Program-made: the position numbers and the translations under genes
Shown: in pieces, positions 10,951 to 23,135 of the stretch
How the letters are laid out: the number at the start of each line of letters is the position of its first letter
Position numbering within the stretch: the first letter of the stretch is position 1
Notes under the pieces: model-generated
What the model was told of the DNA's origin: nothing
What the model saw: the letters and a program-made list of their open reading frames with translations, nothing else
Database searches by the model: none
Assembly: GCA_021613375.1 (NCBI GenBank)
Contig: CM038721.1
Location: forward strand, 1,254,025 to 1,318,024
Origin: Megaleporinus macrocephalus
Taxonomy: Eukaryota > Chordata > Actinopteri > Characiformes > Anostomidae
Direction: 5' to 3'
Length of the DNA stretch: 64,000 nucleotides

Positions 10951-12690
10951 CCTTAGCCTACTTAAGTATCAATACTTTACTGGAGTAATTATTTTACAGC
11001 TGACTCTTTACTTCTACTCCTTACGTTTACACTCCATTATCAGTACTTTCTACTCCTTACATTTACACTCCATTATCTGTACTTTCTACTCCTTACATTT
11101 ACACTCCATTATCAGTACTTTCTACTCCTTACATTTGCACTCCATTATCAGTACTTTCTACTCCTTACATTTGCACTCCATTATCAGTACTTTCTACTCC
11201 TTACATTTAATCTCCATTATCAGTACTTTCTACTCCTTACATTTATACTCCATTATCAGTACTTTCTACTCCTTACATTTACACTCCATTATCAGTACTT
11301 TCTACTCTTTACATTTACACTCCATTATCAGTACTTTCTACTTCTTACATTTATACTCCATTATCAGTACTTTCTACTCATTACATTTACACTCCATTAT
11401 CAGTACTTTATACTCCTTACATTTACACTCCATTATCAGTACTTTCTACTTCTTACATTTACACTCCATTATCAGTACTTTCTACTTCTTACATTTATAC
11501 TCCATTATCAGTACTTTCTACTCATTACATTTACACTCCATTATCAGTACTTTCTACACCTTCCATTTACACTCCATTATCAGTACTTTCTACTTCTTAC
11601 ATTAACACTCCATTATCAGTACTTTCTACTCCTTACATTTACACTCCATTATCAGTACTTTATACTCCTAACATTTACACTCCATTATCAGTACTTTCTA
11701 CTCATTACATTTACACTCCATTATCAGTACTTTCTACTTCTTACATTTACACTCCATTATCAGTACTTTCTACTCCTTACATTTACACTCCATTATCAGT
11801 ACTTTCTACTCCTTACATTTACACTCCATTATCAGTACTTTCTACATTTACACTACATTATCAGTACTTTCTACTCCTTACATTTACACTCCATTATCTG
11901 TACTTTCTACTCCTTACATTTACACTCCATTATCAGTACTTTCTACTCCTTACATTTACACTACATTATCAGTACTTTCTACTCCTTACATTTACACTAC
12001 ATTATCTGTACTTTCTACTCCTTACATTTACACTCTATTATCAGTACTTTCTACTCCTTACATTTACACTCCATTATCAGTACTTTCTACTCCTTACATT
12101 TACACTCCATTATCAGTACTTTCTACTCCTTACATTTACACTCCATTATCAGTACTTTCTACTTCTTACATTTACACTCCATTATCAGTACTTTCTACTC
12201 CTCACATTTACACTCCATTATCAGTACTTTCTACATTTACACTCCATTATCTGTACTTTCTACTCCTTACATTTACACTCCATTATCTGTACTTTCTACT
12301 CCTTACATTTACACTCCATTATCTGTACTTTATACTCCTTACATTTACACTCCATTATCAGTACTTTCTACTCCTTACATTTACACTCCATTATCAGTAC
12401 TTTCTACTCCTTACATTTACACTCCATTATCTGTACTTTCTACTCCTTACATTTACACTCCATTATCAGTACTTTCTACTTCTTACATTCACACTCCATT
12501 ATCAGTACTTTCTACTCCTTACATTTACACTCCATTATCAGTACTTTCTACTCCTTACATTTACACTCCATTATCAGTACTTTCTACTCCTTACATTTAC
12601 ACTCCATTATCAGTACTTTCTACTTCTTACATTCACACTCCATTATCAGTACTTTCTACTCCTTACATTTACACTCCATTATCAGACAAG
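10951..12690. repeat. Minisatellite, unit 36 bp, about 46 copies
   Basis: Each copy contains CTCCTTACATTTACACTCCA then TTATCAGTACTTTCTA. The sequence just before the array (about 10945-11010, with ACTTAAGTATCAATACTTTA) resembles a dispersed teleost repeat built of ACTTTACTC-type motifs, and the repeat unit looks like an amplified piece of it. Frames such as the one at 11135-11605 are products of the period. Confidence 0.95.
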
Positions 12691-14869
12691 TACAAACCAA
12701 ACAGCCCAGCTTAAGCACATATAGGGCCCACATGGACATGTTGGTGGGGGATCAACAAAGATACATTAATGATAATGATAATTATAATAACATAATACTT
12801 GAATACAAGTTGACTTCCCCACTGCTGTTTAGCCCAAACGCTGCAGGCTCTTGCACATTAACAATTATGTTCATACCTGTTGTTAATAACTGTTAACCAT
12901 AAACTTTCAGGTAGAGTAGTACAGACACCCCTGTGGATAAAACTCAGAACTCTACATGCAGCACATTTTTAGTATACAGTTTGTAGTTACTTGTTGATTT
13001 TAAAACATTGGAAGGAAGTACAGTGTGTGTACTTTTGCACAGATCACTTTGTCATTATTTCTTATCTCCCAGTATGTTATCAAATTCTATTGATTTGCTG
13101 TTTTCCAAATATTAAAAAAAAAAAAACAGAATCTGCACACTTTTGCACCCTGTTTACACCTCAACTGTTTAATTATGCATTAGTTATAAAAAAAATAGAT
13201 CAACTTCCCCTTTAAAAGACTTGTTGAGACGTCTGGTTCCATTCAACACCTCTGTGAAGAGGTGCTGGTGTTGCACTTTGTTGGAGCCCCTCATTCATTC
13301 ATATACTTTACAGACAGCACATGCAAAAACATCCTGTCTGTGTATAGTAGTCTCGGTAGATAACACACTGCAAGGCTCATAAAGGAAGTTATCACAAAGA
13401 ACACTGGCTCTTCACGCCTGTGACTCTGAGGCAGCGTGACACGCCGACTCTTCCTCTTTTGTCCAGCAGGCAAGGTCAGTCGTTTTGTGCCCTTCGCATG
13501 CTCTGTTTACATTACAGCGCATTCCTGCGGGCATGACTCAGAGGGCGCCTACAGTACAGAGCAGTCATGATGAAACGTTTTCAGGAATCCTCACTTGCTT
13601 CATCTGGTTAAGCAACTTCTGCTTTTGTTCCCTCAACCGAAATATGCAGTTGCATAAAAAAAAAGTTTCACTGAAGAAAAGCTGCTGTGTGGGCCGCTGA
13701 GGGTCTGCAGAGAGGCCTCCACAGATCCTATCTGCTGTCGGTGGACGGAAGTGGACGGCCTGGTTTTCACACCTCGGTTGTCGGTTGTCTGGCAACAAAA
13801 CAAGCAGCGCAGACCCGCCACCATACACACCCGAGCCCGAAGTAAGTGATTAGTTATTATTATTATAATAAGTGATTAGTTATTATTATTATAATAAGTG
13901 ATTAGTTAAAGGAGCTAATTAAAGCACTGCAGCTTCAACCCTTTTAAGTGAAGGAGGTCTGAGCAGGTCGAGGAACACAGTGGGAGCTCATGTGCAGTGA
14001 TCTGGCGGAGTACGGAAGTGAAAGCAGGAATAAAAAGTGGGGAAATCACATTTTTTAAAAATCCAGTCACGCTCCTGGCAAAGCCCCGCCCACTGACCTT
14101 CACACACCCACGCGCCGTTACCTGGCAACCCGTGCTCCGCTTCAGAAGGCTGTGTTGCCGTGGCAACGCAATGCACACATGTGGAACTGTTCTCGTAGCA
14201 CATCCCGAAGAACATCTGGAGTAAAGTTGTGAGTCTCAGAAACATATTTATTCTTTAAAACATCTCAACTTATATATATACTCATATTTCTACAACAATT
14301 TTAACAAAATGATAGAAAACGCATGCGCATTTACAGAAACACACAAATCTGCCAACTCAACAACTTCTCTGAGAATGCAGAGACTGTACTGATTATATGT
14401 GCATCAAATTTGACTTTGGTGCTCTTCTATGCTCTTCTAAGATCTGTGTATGATTTCAAGAAAGCCTCTGATTGCTAAAAATATTTAAAATTTCTGCATA
14501 ATTAAACCCATAAGATGTCAATCAGAGTGATTTGGTGGGTTCCGTCTGCACCACTGTAAACAACATCTGAATCATTTTGAATTATTCCTATTAAAAAAGA
14601 TTCCCATGCAGAAAAGACTGCATCACTGATCTCTGATAGTAAACCACAATTGTGAAATTTGAGGTTGTCTGCACGGCGCGGCGCAAACGGTTGCAGAAAA
14701 GCTTCTCTTCTTTGGAAACGGGTAAGCACATGAGTCAGCACCATCCCTGCAGTTCTGCTTTCACTCTGAAGCTCATACTTCCTGCTTAATTCAGTGGAGT
14801 TCACTGCATTTCGTGTGCTAAACTGTGGGAATTATACCGGTTGGTCAGGTTTGGAAGTAATTTTAGGTT
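12691..14869. other. Intergenic, no gene seen; small 26-bp tandem repeat at 13842-13910
   Basis: Mostly AT-rich sequence. AAGTGATTAGTTATTATTAT occurs in two full and one partial tandem copies at about 13842-13910. A stretch near 13197-13260 (TTCCCCTTTAAAAGAC followed by GTCTGGTTCCATTCA) echoes the element found at 43465, 50708 and 52845. The 13440-14220 block is more GC-rich but has no recognisable exon. Confidence 0.35.
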
Positions 14870-15110
14870 CTAAGGCCAAAATTATTCAAATATGAATACA
14901 GTGGAACCATCCAAGTAGTGGAGATCTCTGGTGATGCCACAGCCATCCATGAGAAGCATAGGTTTCTTTAGGTGGGTAGGATGACTCTCCATCTCTGTCC
15001 ATCACTCAGTGTGAAGCCAATGTTAGTGTCTGTTAGCTGATGTTACAGAACTGGGTTTAGTGTTCTCCTCCAAGCGTGATGAATAGTCTTATGAGTTGAG
15101 TTATGCAATA
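14870..15110. repeat. Dispersed SINE-like repeat, copy 1
   Basis: Contains TGATGCCACAGCCATCCA followed by TGTCTGTTAGCTGATGTTAC. A second, more diverged copy with the same order of blocks is at 21825-22060. Length, lack of coding and dispersal fit a SINE; no clear RNA polymerase III box was identified. Confidence 0.5.
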
Positions 15111-15870
15111 TGGGGAAACCTAGCAAGCACGTAGAGACACAGCCTAGACTAAACTGTAGATAAATATATGCTTTGGCTCAGAAAATAGATTTAACAACAG
15201 AGGCCTCCATAGTAGTAGCAGCATGTCCCTGTACAGTGACCCTATAAGACTACCTTATATAGATCCACCTGATTCCTGTGACCCATGAGGCTTTGAATGA
15301 GTTAAAATCAAAATGTCGAGCAAAGCATAAACAAACCATCTGATAAATGCTTATATCATCCTAATATTATTTTAATCTGGAAATAAAATAAACATATCTA
15401 TTTATAGCTGAAATGCCTGAATATTTGTGTTCTGATGTTTGTAGATTAACTGATGTGTGAACAGAACTTTGATCTTTTCCGTTTATCTGTTTAATTGTGT
15501 TTACACTGAAAGTCAGACAAAGAACCATGAAGCAGCAACGACGCTCCTCATACCATCACCATGGTAGCTAGCTTGCTTAGCTTAATGCTATAAACTTATA
15601 TTCTCATAACGTTAGCCGGTTAGCTTTCTGCTACCTGTCCAGCCTGCCAGTGAGGTCCAGTTATCAGAAATTGGGGTCATTTAAGGGGTCATTATGTTCA
15701 GAACTGCTGTTCTTGCTGATTTTTCAGTATTTCGGATATTAAGATATTCAAATATTTCAATATTAGATATATATGCATAATTTTATGATTGCATATTGTT
15801 GCTGTCCAATGAAAAATAAGTATCTCCAAAATTGCAACTTTATAGGAGAGAACAAAAACTACTTTACATT
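15111..15870. other. AT-rich intergenic, nothing recognised
   Basis: Sequence without open frames of note, repeats or recognised protein. Confidence 0.4.
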
Positions 15871-16020
15871 CAAGCTGTTTTGGAGCATTTCTATTGGTCC
15901 ATTCATCCTGAAATTTTGTATAAATACATTTCTATATTATTTGAACACGACAGCTGGTCTTTATATTCTGTGACACTTTCATGATACATGGACCAATAGA
16001 AATGCTCCAAAATCACCTGA
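15871..16020. mobile_element. Hairpin MITE with inverted arms
   Basis: The left arm at 15878-15900 (TTGGAGCATTTCTATTGGTC) is the reverse complement of the right arm at 15990-16012 (GACCAATAGAAATGCTCCAA). The arms extend imperfectly inward through CATTCATCCTGAAA and TTTCATGATACATG. The interior of about 90 bases is AT-rich and noncoding. Related arms occur near 2739, 30948 and 56325, so this is a family. Confidence 0.75.
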
Positions 16021-17798
16021 AATAAACATTGCTAAATTAACTCACATTAAAAGTTATGAATGTTTTGGTTCTATCCTGTAAAGTTACTAATTATATGTTT
16101 GTTTTTCTTGTTTGTCGTTGGACAGCGATGGTGTATGAGAAGTGCATACTATCCATATATAAATAATGTTTTTCATCAAAAATTGCTGAACATGTAAACA
16201 TGTATTATATATACATTTCTTATACATTTCCTTCAAAGCAGTTTCGAAGCATTTTTATTGCTGCATTTTCATCAAATTCAATTTATTAGTTCAAATTATG
16301 TAGAAAACTGTAGAGATTTTAATTGAACAGCGACGATATTTCAAATCCACATATTGCCATATATATATATATATATATAGATATATAGACCTCACTTAGT
16401 GGTAATGAACACCACTTCTGTTCCTGATCCATATATGTAAGCCATCATTTTTCACATTTTATAAAAAATACAGCTAATGGAAGTGAAAGACAGATTTATC
16501 CAGAAGTCTTGGAGCCCTGACCGTGCTTTTCAGGAAGGGCTGTAAACGAGAGATTCCCTAAAGAAGCTAGTTTAAAATTTCCAAACTGCTTTCTGCATAA
16601 ATTATGTTGATTTTTTTTCAGTAACGGATTGAAATAGTGAACACATACACTAAATAAATACATAAATGAATAAATTAACCCTGAAAATCCATGGTGGCTC
16701 TGCTGCTGTTGTCTTGGAAACCTGGGTGGGAAGTGTTGATTGGACGAGGCATTGATTGCTTAGCTTCGGAAAGTGTACTTCAGTGCTTCCTAAGCCCGAG
16801 ACACAAAAACATAGATCAAAACAAGAGCTCGGCTAGACGGAGCTGCAGCTGCCGTTAGCAGACAGGCCGGTGTGGTTGGTACGGCCGTGAAAGGCGCAGC
16901 AGCATGTGGTGACACGTCTCAGGTGAGGAAGGAGTTAATGGTGTTTTGACGGCTTCTGCGATTTGGAGATAACCGGAATGTGACGTGAGGAAGAAGGAGG
17001 AGGCCCTAAAGGCCCCGCAGAGCCACAAGTGTTTCCTTACCAGCTGGATTTCATTCAGACCCACTTCCTATTTAAAAGCCTTTTCTTTTGGGAGGCGCTT
17101 GTTGGTGGGTGGAGGGGGTGTTGGGGGGGATATATTAGAGGCAGCATCACTGAGTGGAAAGCAGGCGTTCGGTCCAAGCCGTGTTAATTGATTCGTTAAT
17201 CAGCAAAGTGTCAGTTTGGTTCCAGAGAGCTGCGTATTAGGCGGAATGCTGGAGCTGGAGAGAGGGCCAGAAGTGTTTTTCTCCGAGTGTCCTCTTTAGA
17301 CTCTGCCTGCTCGTGATTACTTTGGAAAACTCGCATTACTTAATCCCCCCCCCCCTTTCCTTCCATCACATTGGAAAAACAAACACGGTTACAGTCAGAG
17401 GCTTCAAAGCCCGTGTGTTTCAGATAAAGACATCAAACGGCTCTTTCAGATGCAAATTGCGTGCGGCGGCGCTCGCGGATTTGAAAATAAACGTGCTTCA
17501 GCATTGTCACAGTTATTCATCAGCGCGCCACTCTTTACAACGAGAGAGAGGAGTATGGGAGGAGAGGGAGCCGCACTCGTTGGCTCAAGTGGCTGGATGC
17601 GGCGTCGAGATGAGGCTGGAAGGCCGCAGCGGTGCCACTGCTGGTAATGTCTGCACAATGCTGATCCTATATACGCCAAAGCCAGGGGCTTCACAAGCAA
17701 CGAGCAGAAGGCCGCCTGTACTGGTACTGCATCTCGCTGGAAAAGTCAAGGTGACTCGTCCTCCATCGCAGGAAGAGCGAGAAGATGTAAAAATTAGA
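16021..17798. other. Intergenic, no gene seen; possible regulatory block 16830-17790
   Basis: AT-rich to about 16700 with a (TA)n run at 16357-16377, then GC-balanced, repeat-free sequence from 16830. The long + frame starting at 17313 runs into the following minisatellite and has no recognisable domain, so it is not a gene. The GC-balanced block is a candidate noncoding element only. Confidence 0.3.
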
Positions 17799-19190
17799 GA
17801 TGGAGGGATCAGTCGGACATGTATCGGTGATCGTCCGATATTTCTCCAGTTTAGTCGATCCCGAGAGCCGATCGATGGCGTTAAACAAATAAGCCTAATT
17901 TCTGTATTTCCAGCTAGTGTACACTTCTATACCTCACATACTACATTAGTAAGTGTACACTTCTATACTTTACCTACCACACTAATAAGTGTACACTTCT
18001 ATACTTTACCTACCACACTAATAAGTGTACACTTCTATACTTCACCTACCACACTAATAAGTGTACACTTCTATACTTTACCTACCACACTAATAAGTGT
18101 ACACTTCTATACTTCACCTACCACACTAATAAGTGTACACTTCTATACCTCACATACTACATTAATAAGTGTACACTTCTATACTTCACCTATCACACTA
18201 ATAAGTGTACACTTCTATACTTCACCTACCACACTAATAAGTGTACACTTCTATACCTCTCATACTACATTAATAAGTGTACACTTCTATACTTCACCTA
18301 TCACACTAATAAGTGTACACTTCTATACTTTATCTACTACACTAATGAGTACACTTCTATACTTCACCTACCACACTAATAAGTGTACACTTCTATACCT
18401 CACATACTACACTAATAAGTGTACACTTCTATACCTCACATACTACATTAATAAGTGTACACTTCTATACTTTATCTACTACACTAATGAGTACACTTCT
18501 ATACCTCACATACTACACTAATAAGTGTACACTTCTATACTTCACCTACCACACTAAAAAGTGTACACTTCTATACTTCTCCTACACTAATGAGTACACA
18601 TCTATACTTCATCTACTACACTAATAAGTGTACACTTCTATACTTCTCCTACACTAATGAATACACTTCTATACTTCACCTACTACACTAATAAGTGTAC
18701 ACTATTATACCTCACATACTACATTAATAAGTGTACACTTCTATACTTCACCTACTACACTAATAAGTGTACACTTCTATACCTCACATACTACATTAAT
18801 AAGTGTACACTTCTATACTTCACCTACCACACTAAAAAGTGTACACTTCTATACTTCTTCTAGTACACTAATGAGTACACTTCTATACTTCTCCTACACT
18901 AATGAGTCCACATCTATACTTCATCTACTACACTAATAAGTGTACACTTCTATACTTCTACTACTACACTAATGAGTACACTTCTATACTTCATCTACTA
19001 CACTAATAAGTGTACACTTCTATACTTCTTCTACTACACTAATGAGTACACTTCTATACTTCTCCTACACTAATGAGTCCACATCTATACTTCATCTACT
19101 ACACTAATAAGTGTACACTTCTATACTTCTACTACTACACTAATAAGTGTACACTTCTATACTTCTCCTACTACACTAATGAGTACCATG
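17799..19190. repeat. Minisatellite, unit 36 bp, about 35 copies, beside a transposon fragment
   Basis: Copies contain AATAAGTGTACACTTCTATA followed by CTTCACCTACCACACT. The 5' flank at 17799-17885 (GATCAGTCGGACATGTATCG, CGTCCGATATTTCTCC) resembles a dispersed TCGGCCGATAT-type teleost repeat. Some copies have lost four bases (AATGAGTACACTTC), and those shorter copies cluster in the second half. Confidence 0.95.
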
Positions 19191-20198
19191 TTAAGTATTA
19201 TATATGACGTGTTAGCTACGTGACCCGCGCAGCTCTGGGGTGAAGCTGAACGAATCGGGGCTAATCATGAAATAAGTGGAACTTTCTCTGAACTCTAACT
19301 TTCCGTCAGCTAACAGCAGTAACGTCTGCCCGCGCGTACGGCTCTGGCATTCTCTGCAAAGTGGGCGAGTCAGAGTTGGCACACGGAAAAGATGCTTAGG
19401 CAGTCTTTGCTGCGCCGGGCTGGAGGCCACGGCATCTGTCACTCGTCTCGTATGACAGGGCGGAGGACGCGTGGCTCTCTGTAACTCAGCCCTGCTGCAG
19501 GGGTATCAACTCGTTTGCCCTTTTAGCGTCCTCCCTCTGGCTCCGCTTCCCTCTTTACCTTCACTAGCAGCTGACGCTCCGTGGTGGGGGGGTGGTGGTG
19601 GAAAGGAAGGGCAAGGGTTGGGGATATTTTAAGATGGACAGCTTTTTATTTTTAGGACGGCTGTACCCTACGACGGCCATCGCATTCCAGGGACGGATGA
19701 AAATAAACAAACAAAGGGCTGGGTTACTGAGAGGGGCAGCTGGTGGGGACTGATCGAGAGCAGGCCCGTCATCCAAATGGCTGCAGCTTCTCGGATGCAG
19801 GCGTATTATTAGCTCTTAAAATGGTTACGCAGATACAGTGTTGAATGGGCATGTGCGCCGGAGCGCTAGTGCTAGGGGCAAGCAAGGCCTCAAACGGGAT
19901 AATGCTACATCACCTGCTTAGCCTGGAATGTGTCAGAAATCACATTCTAAAAAAATAGTTTAGAAGTTCTGATTTATAAAGATTTTAAAATACTACAAAT
20001 ACATAACGTTCTTAATCAGGATTAACGTCATGCATAGGAGCTTCTTCCCGCATGCCTTTCGGACTCAGAACCAGGGCAGCAACTAGGACCACCTCTCACA
20101 CATCAAATACTGGACTCACACACTATACATAGAACTTCTGCTCAGTTGCACTTTCATTAATTTCATTTCATTTCATTCACATTTTGCAACATATATAC
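19191..20198. other. Intergenic, no gene seen
   Basis: GC-balanced sequence without recognised exons to about 19900, then AT-rich. It may contain regulatory sequence; nothing specific was identified. Confidence 0.3.
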
Positions 20199-20200
20199 AA

Positions 20201-20287
<87 letters not shown>
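20199..20287. repeat. (TA)n followed by (TAGA)n
   Basis: A TA run of about 40 bases is followed by about twelve tetranucleotide repeats of TAGA. Confidence 0.95.
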
Positions 20288-20289
20288 CA

Positions 20290-20725
20290 CCAGTGAACCA
20301 AGGGCACCACAGTCAGTACAGCTGTTTCCACACAACCAGAAGAATCTGGGTTCGATTCCCTGGCTGGGGTATCAGTGTTGGTGTGGAGTGTGTATGGTCT
20401 CCCAGTGTGTGTGTGGAGTGTGTATGGTCTCCCAGTGTCTGTGTGGAGTGTGTATGGTGTCCCAGTGTCTGTGTGGAGTGTGTACGGTCTCCCAGTGTCT
20501 GTGTGGAGTGTGTATGGTCTCCCAGTGTCTGTGTGGAGTGTGTACGGTCTCCCAGTGTCTGTGTGGAGTGTGTACGGTCTCCCAGTGTCTGTGTGGAGTG
20601 TGTATGGTCTCCCAGTGTCTGTGTGGAGTGTGTATGGTCTCCCAGTGTGTGTGTGGAGTGTGTACGGTCTCCCAGTGTCTGTGTGGAGTGTGTACGGTCC
20701 GTGTCTGTGTCTGTAGTTTGTTGCC
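20290..20725 (+). mobile_element. DANA-like tRNA-derived SINE whose tail is amplified about 11 times
   Basis: A polymerase III box B-like GGTTCGATTCC lies at 20349-20359, followed by CTGGCTGGGG and the GTGTGGAGT segment in the same order as, from memory, DANA-type SINEs of cyprinid and related fish. The segment GTGTGGAGTGTGTATGGTCT plus CCCAGTGTCT (30 bp) is then repeated tandemly about 10.6 times to 20698. Sequence before box B (CACCACAGTCAGTACAGCTG) would be the degraded tRNA-like head. Frames here are period artefacts. Confidence 0.75.
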
Positions 20726-21824
20726 AAGAAGTATTTATATTGTATTCTACTAGTATATGGATATTAGTATACTTATTTCATAAAGTATACTCAGGAATAT
20801 TAAGTTTATTTACTTTTTGTTCCTCCTCGCGAGGCTGTTTTGTGGAAAGTGCCGAGTCAGCACACGGCACTGACTGCATGCGGCGCTGCCGCTAGCTGCT
20901 AGCTAATGACCTTGGCTGAGCACCTGGGCAAATTTCTGACTTTATAAAAAAAAAATAAAAAAGCAAAGCTGACAGCTGCCTCCTGTCGCCGGCTTTCAAC
21001 CAGCTTCTGCTTCAGCCACCACACAAATAGCGGAATTCACACCTGTACTTTATCAATGGCCGTCATTAGGGGCAGCAGATGTTGAGCCGCCGCGCTAGCG
21101 TGGGCGACAGGGCCTCGACATTGAGTGATCACTCAGCGCCGGGAGAAGGTGGAGGATAAGAAACGGTGTGTGTGTGTGTGTGTGTTTGTGTCTGTTTCTT
21201 TTCTGTCGAGAGCAGAATTTGGGGAGAGAGGGAGGGGAAACGGGGGTGGGTGGTTTGGTGGGATTGCATCATCAGAGGACTCGTCTCCTGCACTGGGAGG
21301 TGCTCTGCCCCCGGCCATGTAAACAGGAAACGAGAACAGCCAGATGATGTATGTGTGGAGGGAGAGGGGAAAAAGACCAGCGCCTTTCATCATTTGAGTA
21401 TTTCCTGAGGCGAGCTTCAGGCAGGGAGCGAGGGAGGAAAAAGGAGGGGTGGGGGGGTGGGGGGGGGAGAAGGGGAGGCTAAGTAAATGCAACTAAACTG
21501 GAAATGTTTTCTGAAGCTCGCGTTCCCAAACTCAGTCAGAAAACACGGCCTCGGGCTCGTGCCAACGCATTCATGTGAGTCCTGACCTGAAACAAAGGCT
21601 TCAAAGCTTCGGAACACAATATGCAGGCAGAGGAATTCGGCGCAAAACACATCCTGCATAGTTCAGCGCTATCATACAAGCTTCAGCCAAACACGAGTGT
21701 GGATCAGCGCAGGGACAGACGTGATAGGCCCTGCTTGACTCCACAAATAAAAAAAAAAGATGGACACAAAAATAGAAATAGGCCTTTAAATTCAAAAAGC
21801 CACTTTTCTGTTTAGTAGTCTGGA
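20726..21824. other. Intergenic, no gene seen; GC-rich candidate regulatory block
   Basis: Contains a TG run at 21166-21187, a G-rich tract at 21436-21478 and an otherwise repeat-free block at 20860-21130. No exon is recognised. Confidence 0.3.
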
Positions 21825-22060
21825 GGTGCGTTTGAGCCCCAGTGATGCCACAGCCATCCACAAGTGCAAGAAAGAGTGTTATATACATAGAAATATAATA
21901 TGAATTATATAAACAGTCATCGTGGGTGTCTGTTAGCAGAGGTAACAGGTTGTGTTGAGCGTGCTGAGCTGGCCAATGACGTCAGATTACTGACATTTTG
22001 CAAAGATGTGTTGGAGTCACCCCCAGCTGGGTAAAATCAGGAGAGAGGTGGGAATTAGCC
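21825..22060. repeat. Dispersed SINE-like repeat, copy 2
   Basis: Shares TGATGCCACAGCCATCCA and the later TGTCTGTTAGCAGAGGTAAC block with the copy at 14870-15110, in the same order and orientation. The copies have diverged clearly. Confidence 0.5.
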
Positions 22061-22199
22061 ACAACTAAAGTGGGTTCAAATCCAAAAAAACTTGTAATTA
22101 TATCGAACATCGTATATCGTAGCTGGGTTCACATGTTTCTTCACTGTATGTGACATCATAGTAGAATACACACTATAGCGTAGCAGCTAAACTCTGGAT

Positions 22200-22400
22200 G
22201 AGTAATCACAATAGACTGGGTGTTTGGGAAGCAGCCTTGTGAACAGAAGGTTGTTGGTTCGATCCCCTGTACACGACTGAAGCCCTTGTGTGTGTGTATG
22301 TGTGTGTATGTGTGTGTGTGTGTGTGTATGTGTGTGTGTATGTGTGTGTTTCACTGCACAGATGGGTTAAATGTGGAGGTTCACAAATGGTGATTAGGCA
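22200..22400 (+). mobile_element. tRNA-like SINE with TG-expanded middle
   Basis: Box B-like GGTTCGATCCC at 22256-22266 is followed by CACGACTGAAGCCCTTGTGT, a TG-rich run and the 3' part TTTCACTGCACAGATGGGTT AAATGTGGAGG. The same head and tail flank larger expansions at 41740-42330 and 44155-45115. Confidence 0.65.
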
Positions 22401-22469
22401 AGCCATACATTCCTAGCGTCTTACTGTTCATCAAATTCTCAACAAACTCGGAATTTAAAAAGTACTATT

Positions 22470-23135
22470 TAAAAAGAGCTCCTCCTGCCTTTCTCCACCT
22501 TAGATAACCAGTACAGAGCTCCTCCTGTCTTTCTCCACCTTAAATAACCAGTATGGAGCTCCACCTGCCTTTCTCCACCTTAAATAACCAGTACAGAGCT
22601 CCTCCTGTCTTTCTCCACCTTAGATAACCAGTACAGAGCTCCTCCTGCCTTTCTCCACCTTAAATAACCAGCACAGATCTCCTCCTGTCTTTCTCCACCT
22701 TAAATAACCAGTATGGAGCTCCACCTGCCTTTCTCCACCTTAAATAACCAATACAGAGCTCCTCCTCCTGCCTTTCCCCACCTTAAATAACCAGTACAGG
22801 GCTCCTCCTGTCTTTCTCCACCTTAAGTAACCAATACAGAGCTCCTCCTTCTGCCTTTCCCCACCTTAAATAACCAGTACAGAGCTCCGCCTGTCTTTCT
22901 CCACCTTAAGTAACCAGTACAGATCTCCTCCTGTCTTTCTCCACCTTAAGTAACCAGTAAAGAGTTCCTCCTGTCTTTCTCCACCTTAAATAACCAGTAC
23001 AGAGCTCCACCTGTCTTTCTCCACCTTAAATAACCAGTACGGAGCTCCACCTGTCTTTCTCCACCTTAAGTAACCAGTACAGAGCTCCTCCTGCCTTTCT
23101 CCACCTTAAGTAACCAGTACAGATCTCCTCTTTTC
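22470..23135. repeat. Minisatellite, unit 40 bp, about 16 copies
   Basis: Copies contain CTTTCTCCACCTTAAATAAC followed by CAGTACAGAGCTCCTCCTG. Two copies carry an extra CTC or CTT triplet. No source element was recognised. Confidence 0.95.

Noticed and set aside
17313..18521. 402-codon + frame
   Set aside because: The first part has no recognisable domain and the rest is the 36-bp minisatellite.
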